64,000 nt of DNA, from assembly GCF_002994005.1 (NCBI RefSeq), contig NZ_POSN01000004.1, positions 62,001-126,000 on the forward strand, in the 5' to 3' direction. The stretch is from Apilactobacillus quenuiae. Lineage in GTDB: Bacteria > Bacillota > Bacilli > Lactobacillales > Lactobacillaceae. A model generated the notes under the pieces. That model saw nothing but the letters and a program-made list of their open reading frames with translations, had not been told where the DNA came from and searched no databases. Made by a program: the position numbers and the translations under genes. Every line of letters starts with the position of its first letter. Positions within the stretch are counted from its first letter, which is position 1. Below are positions 9,892-18,734 of the stretch, one piece after another.

Positions 9892-10842
9892 ATGTCATAT
9901 GCAAGTGAAGTAAAAAAAGAGTTAACCACTCTAGAAGTTCATAAAAAAAATGCTAAGGCTGAATTAATGGCTTTAATTCGAATGAATGGTTCAATTTCTT
10001 TATCTTCGAACCAAGTTTTATTAAATATTCAAACTGAGAATCCAGCAATTGCTCGCAGAATTTATAGCTTGATTTTGAAATTTTATGATGTAGAGAGTAA
10101 ATTGGTTGTTCGTAAAAAGATGAAATTAAATAAAAACAATATTTATATCGTAAGAATTATGTATCAAGTTAGAGAAATTCTTGATGATTTAAAAATATTT
10201 GATAACTATCAAATTGTTGAAACTGTTCCAACTGAATTATTAAATAGTGATTCTCAAGTTAGATCATATTTAAGAGGGGCTTTCTTAGCTGGTGGTTCTG
10301 TTAACAATCCAGAAACTTCTCGTTACCACTTAGAGATATATTCATTATACGAAGAACATAATGATATGATTTCTGAAATGATGAATAATTATGGGCTTAA
10401 TTCCAGAACTACTGAACGTAGAAGCGGTTATATAACTTATTTAAAGGAAGCCGAAAAGATTGCTAATTTTCTACAATTAATTGGTGCTACCAATGCAATG
10501 CTAAAATTTGAGGATGTAAGAATTATGCGGGATATGCGTAATTCTGTGAATCGTTTAGTCAATTGTGAAAATGCTAATATGAATAAGGTTGCTAATGCAT
10601 CGACAAAACAATTATCAAGTATTCAATATATAGCTAATACAGTTGGATTAAAGCAATTACCAAAAAAACTTTATGACGTGGCGATTACCAGAATAAAAAA
10701 ACCAGAAGTTAGTTTAAAAGAATTAAGTGATTCATTGCCTTCTGGTGGGATTTCAAAATCAGGGATTAACCATCGTTTGAGAAAAATAAATGAATTTGCT
10801 GATAGGATTAAGAAGGAAGCTGAGGAGGCTGCTGAAACATAA
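9892..10842 (+). CDS. whiA: DNA-binding protein WhiA
   Basis: WhiA has a degenerate LAGLIDADG homing-endonuclease-like N-terminal domain and a C-terminal helix-turn-helix. In Firmicutes it influences cell division and chromosome segregation; in actinomycetes it controls sporulation. The 316-aa product shows [16 protein letters not shown] (LAGLIDADG-like region), [11 protein letters not shown] and [15 protein letters not shown], and an HTH near the end ([21 protein letters not shown] region). The ATG lies 5 bp after the yvcK stop behind GGAG. A long bidirectional terminator separates it from clpP. Confidence 0.95.
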   Translation: MSYASEVKKELTTLEVHKKNAKAELMALIRMNGSISLSSNQVLLNIQTENPAIARRIYSLILKFYDVESKLVVRKKMKLNKNNIYIVRIMYQVREILDDLKIFDNYQIVETVPTELLNSDSQVRSYLRGAFLAGGSVNNPETSRYHLEIYSLYEEHNDMISEMMNNYGLNSRTTERRSGYITYLKEAEKIANFLQLIGATNAMLKFEDVRIMRDMRNSVNRLVNCENANMNKVANASTKQLSSIQYIANTVGLKQLPKKLYDVAITRIKKPEVSLKELSDSLPSGGISKSGINHRLRKINEFADRIKKEAEEAAET

Positions 10843-10875
10843 AAAAGCATTTGGAATAATTCCAAATGCTTTTTT
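10841..10875. terminator. Bidirectional terminator between whiA and clpP
   Basis: A near-perfect 17-bp inverted repeat with A-run and T-run flanks overlaps the last base of the whiA stop and serves convergent whiA and clpP. Confidence 0.9.
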
Positions 10876-10892
10876 ATTATATACAGATTGTA

Positions 10893-11486
10893 TTATTTCT
10901 TTTCAGAGCTATTTTTCATGATTGCATCAATTAAACCATAATCAACTGATTCTTGAGCACTTAAGTAGTGATCACGTTCAGTATCATGATTAATTTTCTC
11001 AATTGATTGACCAGAATTTTTAGCTAAAATCTCATTAATCATATGACGGGTTTTTAAAATTGATTCAGCAGCAATTTCAATTTCAGTTTGTTGACCTTGG
11101 GCACCACCAGATGGTTGGTGAATTAATACTTCTGAATGTGGTAATGCAAAACGCTTACCCTTAGTACCAGAAGAAGCTAAGACACTGGCCATTGATGCAG
11201 CCATACCCATTACAATAGTTTGAACATCCGCTTTGATAAACTTCATAGTATCATAAATTGCCATTCCGGCAGTTACGACACCACCAGGAGAATTTATATA
11301 TAAGTAGATATCTTTATCGGAATCTTGGGCGTCAAGAAATAATAATTGAGCAATTACTGTATTTGCCATATTATCTTCAATTGGACCTGATAGCATGATA
11401 ATGCGATCTTTTAATAATCTTGAGTAAATGTCATATGCACGTTCACCATTAGATGATTGTTCAATGACTGTTGGGACTAAATTCAT
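10893..11486 (-). CDS. clpP: ATP-dependent Clp protease proteolytic subunit
   Basis: ClpP forms the tetradecameric serine-protease chamber used by ClpX and other Clp ATPases, and degrades misfolded and ssrA-tagged proteins. The 197-aa product carries the full triad: Ser98 (GMAASMAS), His123 (LIHQPSGG) and Asp172 (ERDHYLS). I start it at the inner ATG (MNLVPTV), because TGGGGAGGA lies 6 bp before it; an in-frame upstream ATG at 11510 would place that ribosome site inside the coding region. A CtsR operator overlaps the promoter. The substrate-tagging partners smpB and tmRNA are also in this window. Confidence 0.96.
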   Translation of the reverse strand: MNLVPTVIEQSSNGERAYDIYSRLLKDRIIMLSGPIEDNMANTVIAQLLFLDAQDSDKDIYLYINSPGGVVTAGMAIYDTMKFIKADVQTIVMGMAASMASVLASSGTKGKRFALPHSEVLIHQPSGGAQGQQTEIEIAAESILKTRHMINEILAKNSGQSIEKINHDTERDHYLSAQESVDYGLIDAIMKNSSEKK

Positions 11487-11533
11487 ATTGTTTCCTCCCC
11501 ATAAATTCATTTCTTTTTAAAAAGCTGTAATTA

Positions 11534-11563
11534 ATTCTATATTATTGGTCAATCAAGGTCAAA
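11534..11563 (-). promoter_or_regulatory. clpP promoter with overlapping CtsR box
   Basis: On the minus strand TTGACC (11562-11557), 17-bp spacer, TAGAAT (11539-11534). The plus strand at 11547-11563 reads GGTCAATCAAGGTCAAA, which matches the CtsR heptad repeat RGTCAAA-NAN-RGTCAAA at 16 of 17 positions. The operator covers the -35 and half of the spacer, the geometry expected for repression relieved by heat or protein stress. CtsR itself is not in the window. Confidence 0.8.
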
Positions 11564-11581
11564 CGATTTGTTTGAAACTAA

Positions 11582-11653
11582 TGCACTTGAAGGGAATCGA
11601 ACCCTTAACTTAAGAACCGGAATCTTACGTGCTATCCATTACACTACAAGTGC
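11582..11653 (-). tRNA. tRNA-Arg(CCG)
   Basis: The 72-nt minus-strand cloverleaf has a perfect 7-bp acceptor stem (GCACTTG/CAAGTGC), discriminator A, anticodon stem TAAGA/TCTTA with loop TTCCGGT giving anticodon CCG, and the T-loop TTCGATT. CCA is not encoded. It reads CGG arginine codons and lies between clpP and gap. Confidence 0.93.
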
Positions 11654-11703
11654 ATAAAATTACTATAAATGAATAAGCTATAAAATTCAAGATAACTATT
11701 AAT

Positions 11704-11732
11704 TTGCAAAGTAAAAATACGATTGATATACT
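11704..11732 (+). promoter_or_regulatory. Candidate gap promoter in a 245-bp leader region
   Basis: TTGCAA (11704-11709), 17-bp spacer, TATACT (11727-11732). Transcription from here gives a leader of about 160 nt. The leader holds an imperfect dyad (CCAGT near 11812 and ACTGG near 11831) that could be an operator or hairpin. No cggR gene or CggR-like coding remnant is visible in 11654-11898. Confidence 0.5.
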
Positions 11733-11898
11733 AAATTTGTAGAGATTAATGCTATTTTATTTCTAAATAATTATTATAAATTAATAATGAAAATTATTTT
11801 AAATTAGTTAGCCAGTTTTATAGACTATCACTGGAAAAAGTAGTAACATTAGCTCTGTACGTAGTACTTAAATTTATTTCTCTAGGAGGAAAACAGTT

Positions 11899-12909
11899 AT
11901 GACTGTAAAAATTGGTATTAACGGTTTTGGTCGTATTGGTCGTTTGGCTTTCAAACGTATCAACGAACTAAACTCAGATGAAATTGAAGTTGCTGCTATC
12001 AATGATTTAACAACTCCTTCAATGTTAGCTTACTTATTAAAATATGATTCAACACATGGTAAATTCCCTGGTGAAGTTTCATCAACTGATAAAGGAATTG
12101 TTGTTGACGGTAAGGAAATCCCAGTTTACGCTGAAAAGAATGCCGCTGACCTTCCATGGGTTAAGAATGATGGTGTTGACTTTGTACTAGAATGTACAGG
12201 TTTCTACACTTCAGAAGAAAAATCACAAGCTCACTTGGATGCTGGTGCAAAACGTGTCTTGATTTCAGCTCCTGCTGGTCAAATTAAGACTGTTGTTCCT
12301 GGTGTTAACTTGGATACATTAAACTCAGATGACAAGATTGTTTCAGCTGGTTCATGTACTACAAGTTGTTTAGCACCTATGGCTTACTTCTTAAACAAAG
12401 ACTTTGGTCTTAAAGCTGGTACTATGACAACTATTCATGCCTTTACTTCTACTCAAGCTATCTTAGATGGCCCTCGTGGTAAGAAGTTCAGAAACAACCG
12501 TACTGCTTCAGTAAACACTATTCCTCACTCAAGTGGTGCTGCTAAAGCTATTGGCTTAGTAATTCCTGAATTAAATGGTCATTTGCAAGGTCACGCACAA
12601 CGTGTTGGTGTTGTTGATGGTTCATTAACAGAATTAGTTTCTGTATTAGACAAGAATGTTACTGCTGATGAAATCAATGAATCAATGAAGAAATATGCTA
12701 AAGACAATGATGCCTTCGGTTACACTGAAGATCCAATTGTTTCAACTGATATTATTGATGATTCTCATGGTTCAGTATTTGATACAGGTCAAACTGAAAT
12801 CACAGCAAATGGTGACACTCAATTAGTTAAGACTGTTGCTTGGTACGATAACGAATGGGGCTTTACTTGCAACATGGTTCGTACTTTACTACACTTTGCT
12901 GAACTTTAA
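11899..12909 (+). CDS. gap: Glyceraldehyde-3-phosphate dehydrogenase, type I
   Basis: Oxidises glyceraldehyde-3-phosphate to 1,3-bisphosphoglycerate with NAD+ in glycolysis. The 336-aa protein has the Rossmann start [15 protein letters not shown], catalytic Cys153 in [12 protein letters not shown] and His180 in TMTTIHAFT. Two motifs differ from the commonest form: CTTN is CTTS, and the usual GMAFRVP is GHAQRVG. Codon use is clearly optimised (TTC, AAC, GGT), as for a highly expressed gene. AGGAGG precedes the ATG. A GC-rich terminator separates it from pgk, so the four glycolytic genes are not one simple transcript. Confidence 0.96.
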   Translation: MTVKIGINGFGRIGRLAFKRINELNSDEIEVAAINDLTTPSMLAYLLKYDSTHGKFPGEVSSTDKGIVVDGKEIPVYAEKNAADLPWVKNDGVDFVLECTGFYTSEEKSQAHLDAGAKRVLISAPAGQIKTVVPGVNLDTLNSDDKIVSAGSCTTSCLAPMAYFLNKDFGLKAGTMTTIHAFTSTQAILDGPRGKKFRNNRTASVNTIPHSSGAAKAIGLVIPELNGHLQGHAQRVGVVDGSLTELVSVLDKNVTADEINESMKKYAKDNDAFGYTEDPIVSTDIIDDSHGSVFDTGQTEITANGDTQLVKTVAWYDNEWGFTCNMVRTLLHFAEL

Positions 12910-12941
12910 TATTAAATTAATGCTTTTATAGCAAACAAAGG

Positions 12942-12971
12942 TGGAGGAGGCATTTGCCTCCTCCATTTTTT
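12942..12971 (+). terminator. Strong terminator after gap
   Basis: A perfect 10-bp GC-rich stem (TGGAGGAGGC / GCCTCCTCCA), 4-base loop and T-run; the most GC-rich hairpin in the glycolytic block. Confidence 0.93.
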
Positions 12972-13067
12972 ATAAAATATTTTTCATTATTCTTTAAAAA
13001 AGAAGTGAAATGAATTATATTTAATATGTGATTTATAATAACAATTCTTTTGAGGAGGTCGTCTAAA

Positions 13068-14282
13068 TTGGCTAAGACTATTGTTTCTGATTTAGATTTA
13101 AATGGCAAAAAAGTTTTAATGCGTGTTGACTTCAACGTTCCTGTTAAAGATGGCGTTGTTGGTGATACTAGTCGTATTGTTGGTGCCATTCCAACAATTA
13201 AATATGTAATTGAACATGGTGGTAAAGCTGTACTATTTTCTCACTTAGGTCGTATTAAGAGTGAAGATGATAAAAAAGCCTTATCATTACGTCCAGTAGC
13301 TGAAAAGCTATCTGAATTAATTAATAAACCTGTAACTTTTGTTCCTGAAACAGAAGGTAAAAAATTAGAAGATACAGTTAACAATATGAATAATGGTGAT
13401 ATTGTCCTAGTACAAAATACTCGTTATGAAGATGTTGTTGATGGTGAAAATGTCAAACGTGAATCCAAAAATGATCCTAAATTAGGTCAATATTGGGCTT
13501 CATTAGGTGATTGTTTCGTAAATGATGCATTTGGTACCGCTCATCGTGAACATGCCTCAAATGTTGGTATTGCTCGTGCAATGGAAGCTAATAACAAGCC
13601 AGTTGCTGCTGGATTCTTGATTGAAAAAGAAATTAAGTTTATCGGTGGGGCTGTTAATAATCCTAAACGTCCATTTGTTGCCATTCTTGGTGGTGCAAAA
13701 GTTTCTGATAAGATTGGAGTTATTGATAACTTATTAGGCAAGGCTGATAAAATTATTATCGGTGGTGGAATGACTTACACATTCTATGCTGCTAAAGGTT
13801 ACTCAATTGGTAATTCACTTGTTGAAAAAGACAAGATTGATACTGCTAAGGAAATCTTGAAAAAGGGTGGCGACAAAATCGTCCTACCTATTGATTCTGT
13901 AATTGCTCCTGAATTCAAGAATGATGCACCTACTGAAGTTGTTACTGACAATATTCCTGATGGCCAAATGGCTTTAGATATTGGCCCTAAGAGTATTAAG
14001 TTGTTTGAAGATGTACTAAGAGATGCTAAAACAGTAGTTTGGAATGGACCTATGGGTGTATTCGAAATGAGTAACTTTGCTAAGGGTACTTTAGCTATTG
14101 GTAAATTCTTAGGTGAATTAAAAGATGCTACTACTGTTGTTGGTGGTGGTGATTCAACTGCCGCTGTTAACCAATTAGGCGTTGCTGATAAATTATCACA
14201 CGTTTCAACTGGTGGTGGAGCTTCACTAGAATATATGGAAGGTAAAACCTTACCAGGTATTGCTGCAATTACTGACAAGTAA
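13068..14282 (+). CDS. pgk: Phosphoglycerate kinase
   Basis: Transfers phosphate from 1,3-bisphosphoglycerate to ADP, the first ATP-yielding step of lower glycolysis. The 404-aa product has the substrate-binding MRVDFNVP motif, an N-domain loop [17 protein letters not shown], and the nucleotide-binding [10 protein letters not shown] and GGGDST near the C terminus. I place the start at the TTG at 13068 (MAKTIVSDL), 9 bp after TGAGGAGG. An in-frame TTG at 13050 would translate the ribosome site itself. Codon use is optimised like gap and eno. Confidence 0.96.
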   Translation: MAKTIVSDLDLNGKKVLMRVDFNVPVKDGVVGDTSRIVGAIPTIKYVIEHGGKAVLFSHLGRIKSEDDKKALSLRPVAEKLSELINKPVTFVPETEGKKLEDTVNNMNNGDIVLVQNTRYEDVVDGENVKRESKNDPKLGQYWASLGDCFVNDAFGTAHREHASNVGIARAMEANNKPVAAGFLIEKEIKFIGGAVNNPKRPFVAILGGAKVSDKIGVIDNLLGKADKIIIGGGMTYTFYAAKGYSIGNSLVEKDKIDTAKEILKKGGDKIVLPIDSVIAPEFKNDAPTEVVTDNIPDGQMALDIGPKSIKLFEDVLRDAKTVVWNGPMGVFEMSNFAKGTLAIGKFLGELKDATTVVGGGDSTAAVNQLGVADKLSHVSTGGGASLEYMEGKTLPGIAAITDK

Positions 14283-14297
14283 TGATATATTAAATTT

Positions 14298-14338
14298 AAA
14301 GAGTTCGATACTGTTATTATCGAACTCTTTTTTTTATT
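14298..14338 (+). terminator. Terminator after pgk
   Basis: A perfect 13-bp stem (AAAGAGTTCGATA / TATCGAACTCTTT) with a 7-base loop runs into eight Ts. Confidence 0.93.
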
Positions 14339-14437
14339 TATGATAAAATTAAATTACTTAATTTATTTTACCTGAGTGGTATCATTGATTATAAAGATTA
14401 ATATTTAATTTTATTAAATATTTAGGAGGAAATAATA

Positions 14438-15187
14438 ATGAGGACTCCTTTTATAGTTGGTAATTGGAAAATGAATTTAACTCTTGAAGAGGCTAATGAT
14501 TTTTTAGACCAAATTACTAATAAATTACCTGATACTAATAAAGTTGAGTGTGCAATTGCAGCATCACCAATATTTTTAGAATCTTTGACTAAGTATTGTA
14601 AAAACAGTCCTTTAAAATCAGCTGCTGAAAATTGTTTTTATAAAGATAAAGGCGCTTATACTGGCGAAGTTAGTCCATATTCTTTATCTGATATGGGAAT
14701 TAATTATGTTATGCTTGGCCATTCTGAAAGGCGTAAGTATTTTAATGAAACTAATAAGATAGTAAACAAAAAAGTTAAAGCTGTATTAAAAAACAATATG
14801 ATTCCAATTATTTGTTGCGATGAAACTATGACTAAACAAAAAACTGATAATCATATGGATTGGGTGGTAAATCCGGTTGCAGAATCCTTAAATGGTGTTT
14901 CATCTAAGAATGCACAAAAAATAGTGATTGGATATGAACCTAGTTGGGCAATTGGAACTGGTAAATCTGCTAGTGTTTCTGAGACACAAGAGGCTTGTTG
15001 CTTAATTAGAAAAACAATTGCTGAACTGTATGATGAAGAAGTGGCAAATCAAGTTAGAATATTATATGGTGGTAGTGTTAATGATAAAAATGTCAAAGAA
15101 TTAATGAAACAAAAAGATGTTGATGGTGTTTTAGCAGGAACTGCTAGTTTAAAACCGAAGGAATTTTTAGAAATTATAAATTATTAA
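14438..15187 (+). CDS. tpiA: Triose-phosphate isomerase
   Basis: Interconverts dihydroxyacetone phosphate and glyceraldehyde-3-phosphate. The 249-aa protein has GNWKMN with catalytic Lys11, LGHSERR with the electrophilic His, GYEPSWAIGTG with the catalytic Glu, and LYGGSVN for phosphate binding. AGGAGG precedes the ATG. Unlike gap, pgk and eno, its codons follow the bulk AT-rich pattern (TTA, ATT, AAT, AAA), suggesting lower expression. That is expected where sugar carbon enters through phosphoketolase and TPI is needed mainly for glycerol phosphate supply. The metabolic reading is inference. Confidence 0.95.
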   Translation: MRTPFIVGNWKMNLTLEEANDFLDQITNKLPDTNKVECAIAASPIFLESLTKYCKNSPLKSAAENCFYKDKGAYTGEVSPYSLSDMGINYVMLGHSERRKYFNETNKIVNKKVKAVLKNNMIPIICCDETMTKQKTDNHMDWVVNPVAESLNGVSSKNAQKIVIGYEPSWAIGTGKSASVSETQEACCLIRKTIAELYDEEVANQVRILYGGSVNDKNVKELMKQKDVDGVLAGTASLKPKEFLEIINY

Positions 15188-15217
15188 AAATAATTCGCTT
15201 TTTATAAGGAGTTTATG

Positions 15218-15282
15218 TTGAAAGTTTGGCTTTAAAATAATAAAATGAAAGTAGCCTTGATTCTGAGGTAACAACTTTCATT
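15218..15282 (+). promoter_or_regulatory. eno promoter with flanking 9-bp dyad
   Basis: TTGAAA (15218-15223), 17-bp spacer, TAAAAT (15241-15246). A perfect 9-bp inverted repeat, AATGAAAGT (15244-15252) and ACTTTCATT (15274-15282), begins in the -10 and ends just before the eno ribosome site. The left arm lies at or before the expected transcript start, so it is more likely a DNA operator than an RNA hairpin, or it is chance. Confidence 0.55.
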
Positions 15283-15284
15283 AA

Positions 15285-16616
<1,332 letters not shown>

Positions 16617-16633
16617 TTTTGCTATTTATTAAC

Positions 16634-16673
16634 AAAAAGGCATTGAACATAATTTATGTTTAATGCTTTTTTG
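16634..16673 (+). terminator. Terminator after eno
   Basis: A 12-bp stem (GCATTGAACATA / TATGTTTAATGC, one G-U pair) with a 3-base loop, flanked by A-run and T-run. Confidence 0.9.
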
Positions 16674-16723
16674 TTTATAACTTATGATATGATTTAATTA
16701 TTATGATTTAGGGAGAAATTGCT

Positions 16724-18250
16724 TTGAAAAATGACAATATTAAACGCTTTAAATCAGTGTTATATGGCACCTTAATTGGATTGTTAGTTGGATTTTTTAT
16801 CAGTATATTTAGAATATTAATTGAGTTTTTATCTGGAATTTTGTTAAAAATATCAATGTATGCTAACCATAATTTATTATCTTTAGTATTATTAATTTTC
16901 ATTAATTTAACGTTTGCAATTATTACTTATCAACTAATACTATCTAATTCGGATATTAAAGGATCAGGAATCCCTCAAGTTGAAGGCCAATTAGCTGGAG
17001 AGATTGATTATAAATGGTTACCTGTATTTGTAAAGAAGTTCATAGGCGGCGTTTTATCTATTTCAAGTGGCTTATTTCTTGGTAGAGAAGGACCATCAAT
17101 TCAACTGGGTGCTACTTTAGCTCAGGGCACAGCTAAGCTTACTCATAAAATTGGTGTTGATAGAAAAATAATGATTTCAGGTGGAGCAGCAGCTGGTTTA
17201 TCTGCGGCATTTAATGCACCAATTGCTAGTACTTTATTTGTTTTAGAAGAAATTTATCATAATTTTTCTACTTTAGTTTGGACCGTTGCATTATCAGCAG
17301 CAGTTGCATCTAATTTTATTTCAACAGCTATTTTTGGAAAAACTCCGGTCCTACATATGCAGTATTTTCATGTAATTCCATTACACATATATCCTTATTT
17401 AATCGGTTTAGGAATATTTTTGGGAACTTTTGGTAAACTGTATGAGTTTTTTACTATTAATATTAGCAAATGGTATTCTAAAATTGAATTTTTGCCACGT
17501 TGGATTTTCACTATAGTTCCTTTCGTATTAGTAATACCAATTGAGATGTTTGTTCCTAAAGCTTCTGGCGGTGGCAGTACACTAGTCTTGATGATTGCTA
17601 AGCAGTCACCAGCAATATCCATATTGTTTTTTTATTTTTTGTTACGTTTTATCTTTTCAACTATTTCATATGGGACTGGTACCCCTGGAGGGATTTTTTT
17701 ACCTATGCTGTCTTTAGGTGCTATTCTAGGAGCATTATATGCAAAAGCATTAATTCATTTTAATTTGATGCCATCATATTTATTTATTAATTTTATTATT
17801 GTTTCAATGAGTGCATATTTTGCTTGCATTAGTAAATCACCTTTTACAGCAATATTATTAATTACTGAAATGGTGGGTTCGTTGCAAAATTTAATGGCCT
17901 TATCATTTGTTACTTTGGTAGCATATGTAGTTTCTGATTTAATGAATAGTAAGCCGATTTATGACGAAATGTTAAATAATTTATTAAGACCACAAAAGCA
18001 AAGTGATTTAGGTGGCTTATTCACAATTAATTATTCAGTATTTGTAGGATGTAAAATTGATGGTAAAATGGTAAAGAATGTTCCTTGGCCAAGTGATACT
18101 ATTTTAAGTTCAATCGATCGAAACGATAAAAAAATTATTCCTAATGGTTCTACGATAATTAAAGCAGGAGATAATTTGAAAATATCAACTAATTATAACA
18201 ATCGTGGTTATGTACATTCTTTGATGTCTAAACTAGTAACTAATAATTAA
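16724..18250 (+). CDS. ClC-family H+/Cl- exchange transporter with C-terminal RCK_C domain
   Basis: The 508-aa integral membrane protein has the ClC anion-pathway motifs GSGIPQVEG, GREGPSIQLG (with the external gating Glu) and GTGTPGGIFLPML, and the internal proton Glu region LFVLEEIYHNF. Both glutamates being present points to a 2Cl-/H+ exchanger rather than a channel. Residues about 425-505 form an RCK_C (TrkA_C) domain ending KIIPNGSTIIKAGDNLKI. Such domains bind nucleotide ligands in other transporters, including c-di-AMP in some. The TTG start follows GGGAG by 8 bp. The gene is inserted between eno and secG, which are often neighbours. Physiologically it may serve acid resistance. Confidence 0.9.
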   Translation: MKNDNIKRFKSVLYGTLIGLLVGFFISIFRILIEFLSGILLKISMYANHNLLSLVLLIFINLTFAIITYQLILSNSDIKGSGIPQVEGQLAGEIDYKWLPVFVKKFIGGVLSISSGLFLGREGPSIQLGATLAQGTAKLTHKIGVDRKIMISGGAAAGLSAAFNAPIASTLFVLEEIYHNFSTLVWTVALSAAVASNFISTAIFGKTPVLHMQYFHVIPLHIYPYLIGLGIFLGTFGKLYEFFTINISKWYSKIEFLPRWIFTIVPFVLVIPIEMFVPKASGGGSTLVLMIAKQSPAISILFFYFLLRFIFSTISYGTGTPGGIFLPMLSLGAILGALYAKALIHFNLMPSYLFINFIIVSMSAYFACISKSPFTAILLITEMVGSLQNLMALSFVTLVAYVVSDLMNSKPIYDEMLNNLLRPQKQSDLGGLFTINYSVFVGCKIDGKMVKNVPWPSDTILSSIDRNDKKIIPNGSTIIKAGDNLKISTNYNNRGYVHSLMSKLVTNN

Positions 18251-18352
18251 CAAAATTTATTACTAATTGGAAAGATTTGTTTTATGTGATAAACTAAAGC
18301 ATAAAGCTATCAATTATTGATTTAAAACCTATTTTAGGTAGGAGGCAACGAA

Positions 18353-18592
18353 TTGTATAATTTATTAATGGATATAATTTGGATTGACAGTGTTTTAATA
18401 ATCATTGCCGTATTAATGCAACCAGCTAAAACTAATAATGATGCAATGTCATCATTGAGTGGTGGAGCTGATGACTTGTTTGCCGGCTCAAAGCCTCGTG
18501 GTTTTGAAGCTTTTATGCAAAAAGTTACTGTTGTTTTATTAATTATCTTTTTTGCGTCTGCATTAGCTTTAGTATGGCTATCATCGCATTAA
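18353..18592 (+). CDS. secG: Preprotein translocase subunit SecG
   Basis: SecG is the small third subunit of the SecYEG channel. The 79-aa product has two membrane helices (about 4-20 and 56-75) joined by a polar loop containing SSLSGGADDLFAGSKPRGFEA, close to the family's conserved loop. Translation starts at TTG after a good GGAGG. Position before rnr and smpB is the classical Gram-positive order. A terminator follows. Confidence 0.92.
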   Translation: MYNLLMDIIWIDSVLIIIAVLMQPAKTNNDAMSSLSGGADDLFAGSKPRGFEAFMQKVTVVLLIIFFASALALVWLSSH

Positions 18593-18600
18593 AAAAGAAT

Positions 18601-18631
18601 GACTCCTGTAAAATTTACAGGGTCTTTTTTT
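18601..18631 (+). terminator. Terminator after secG
   Basis: An 11-bp stem with one bulged T (GACTCCTGTAAA / TTTACAGGGTC) and an eight-T tail. Confidence 0.82.
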
Positions 18632-18734
18632 ATATTTAGTTAATAAAAGATAGTATAAAAATGTTAAAATAACTTATAGAAGTATGACGGAATTTGATTA
18701 AGTTCAAAAATAATAAATTAATGAGGAATCGATA

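Noticed and set aside
13050-13067. Upstream TTG start for pgk
   Set aside because: It overlaps the GAGGAGG ribosome site, which is correctly spaced for the TTG at 13068.
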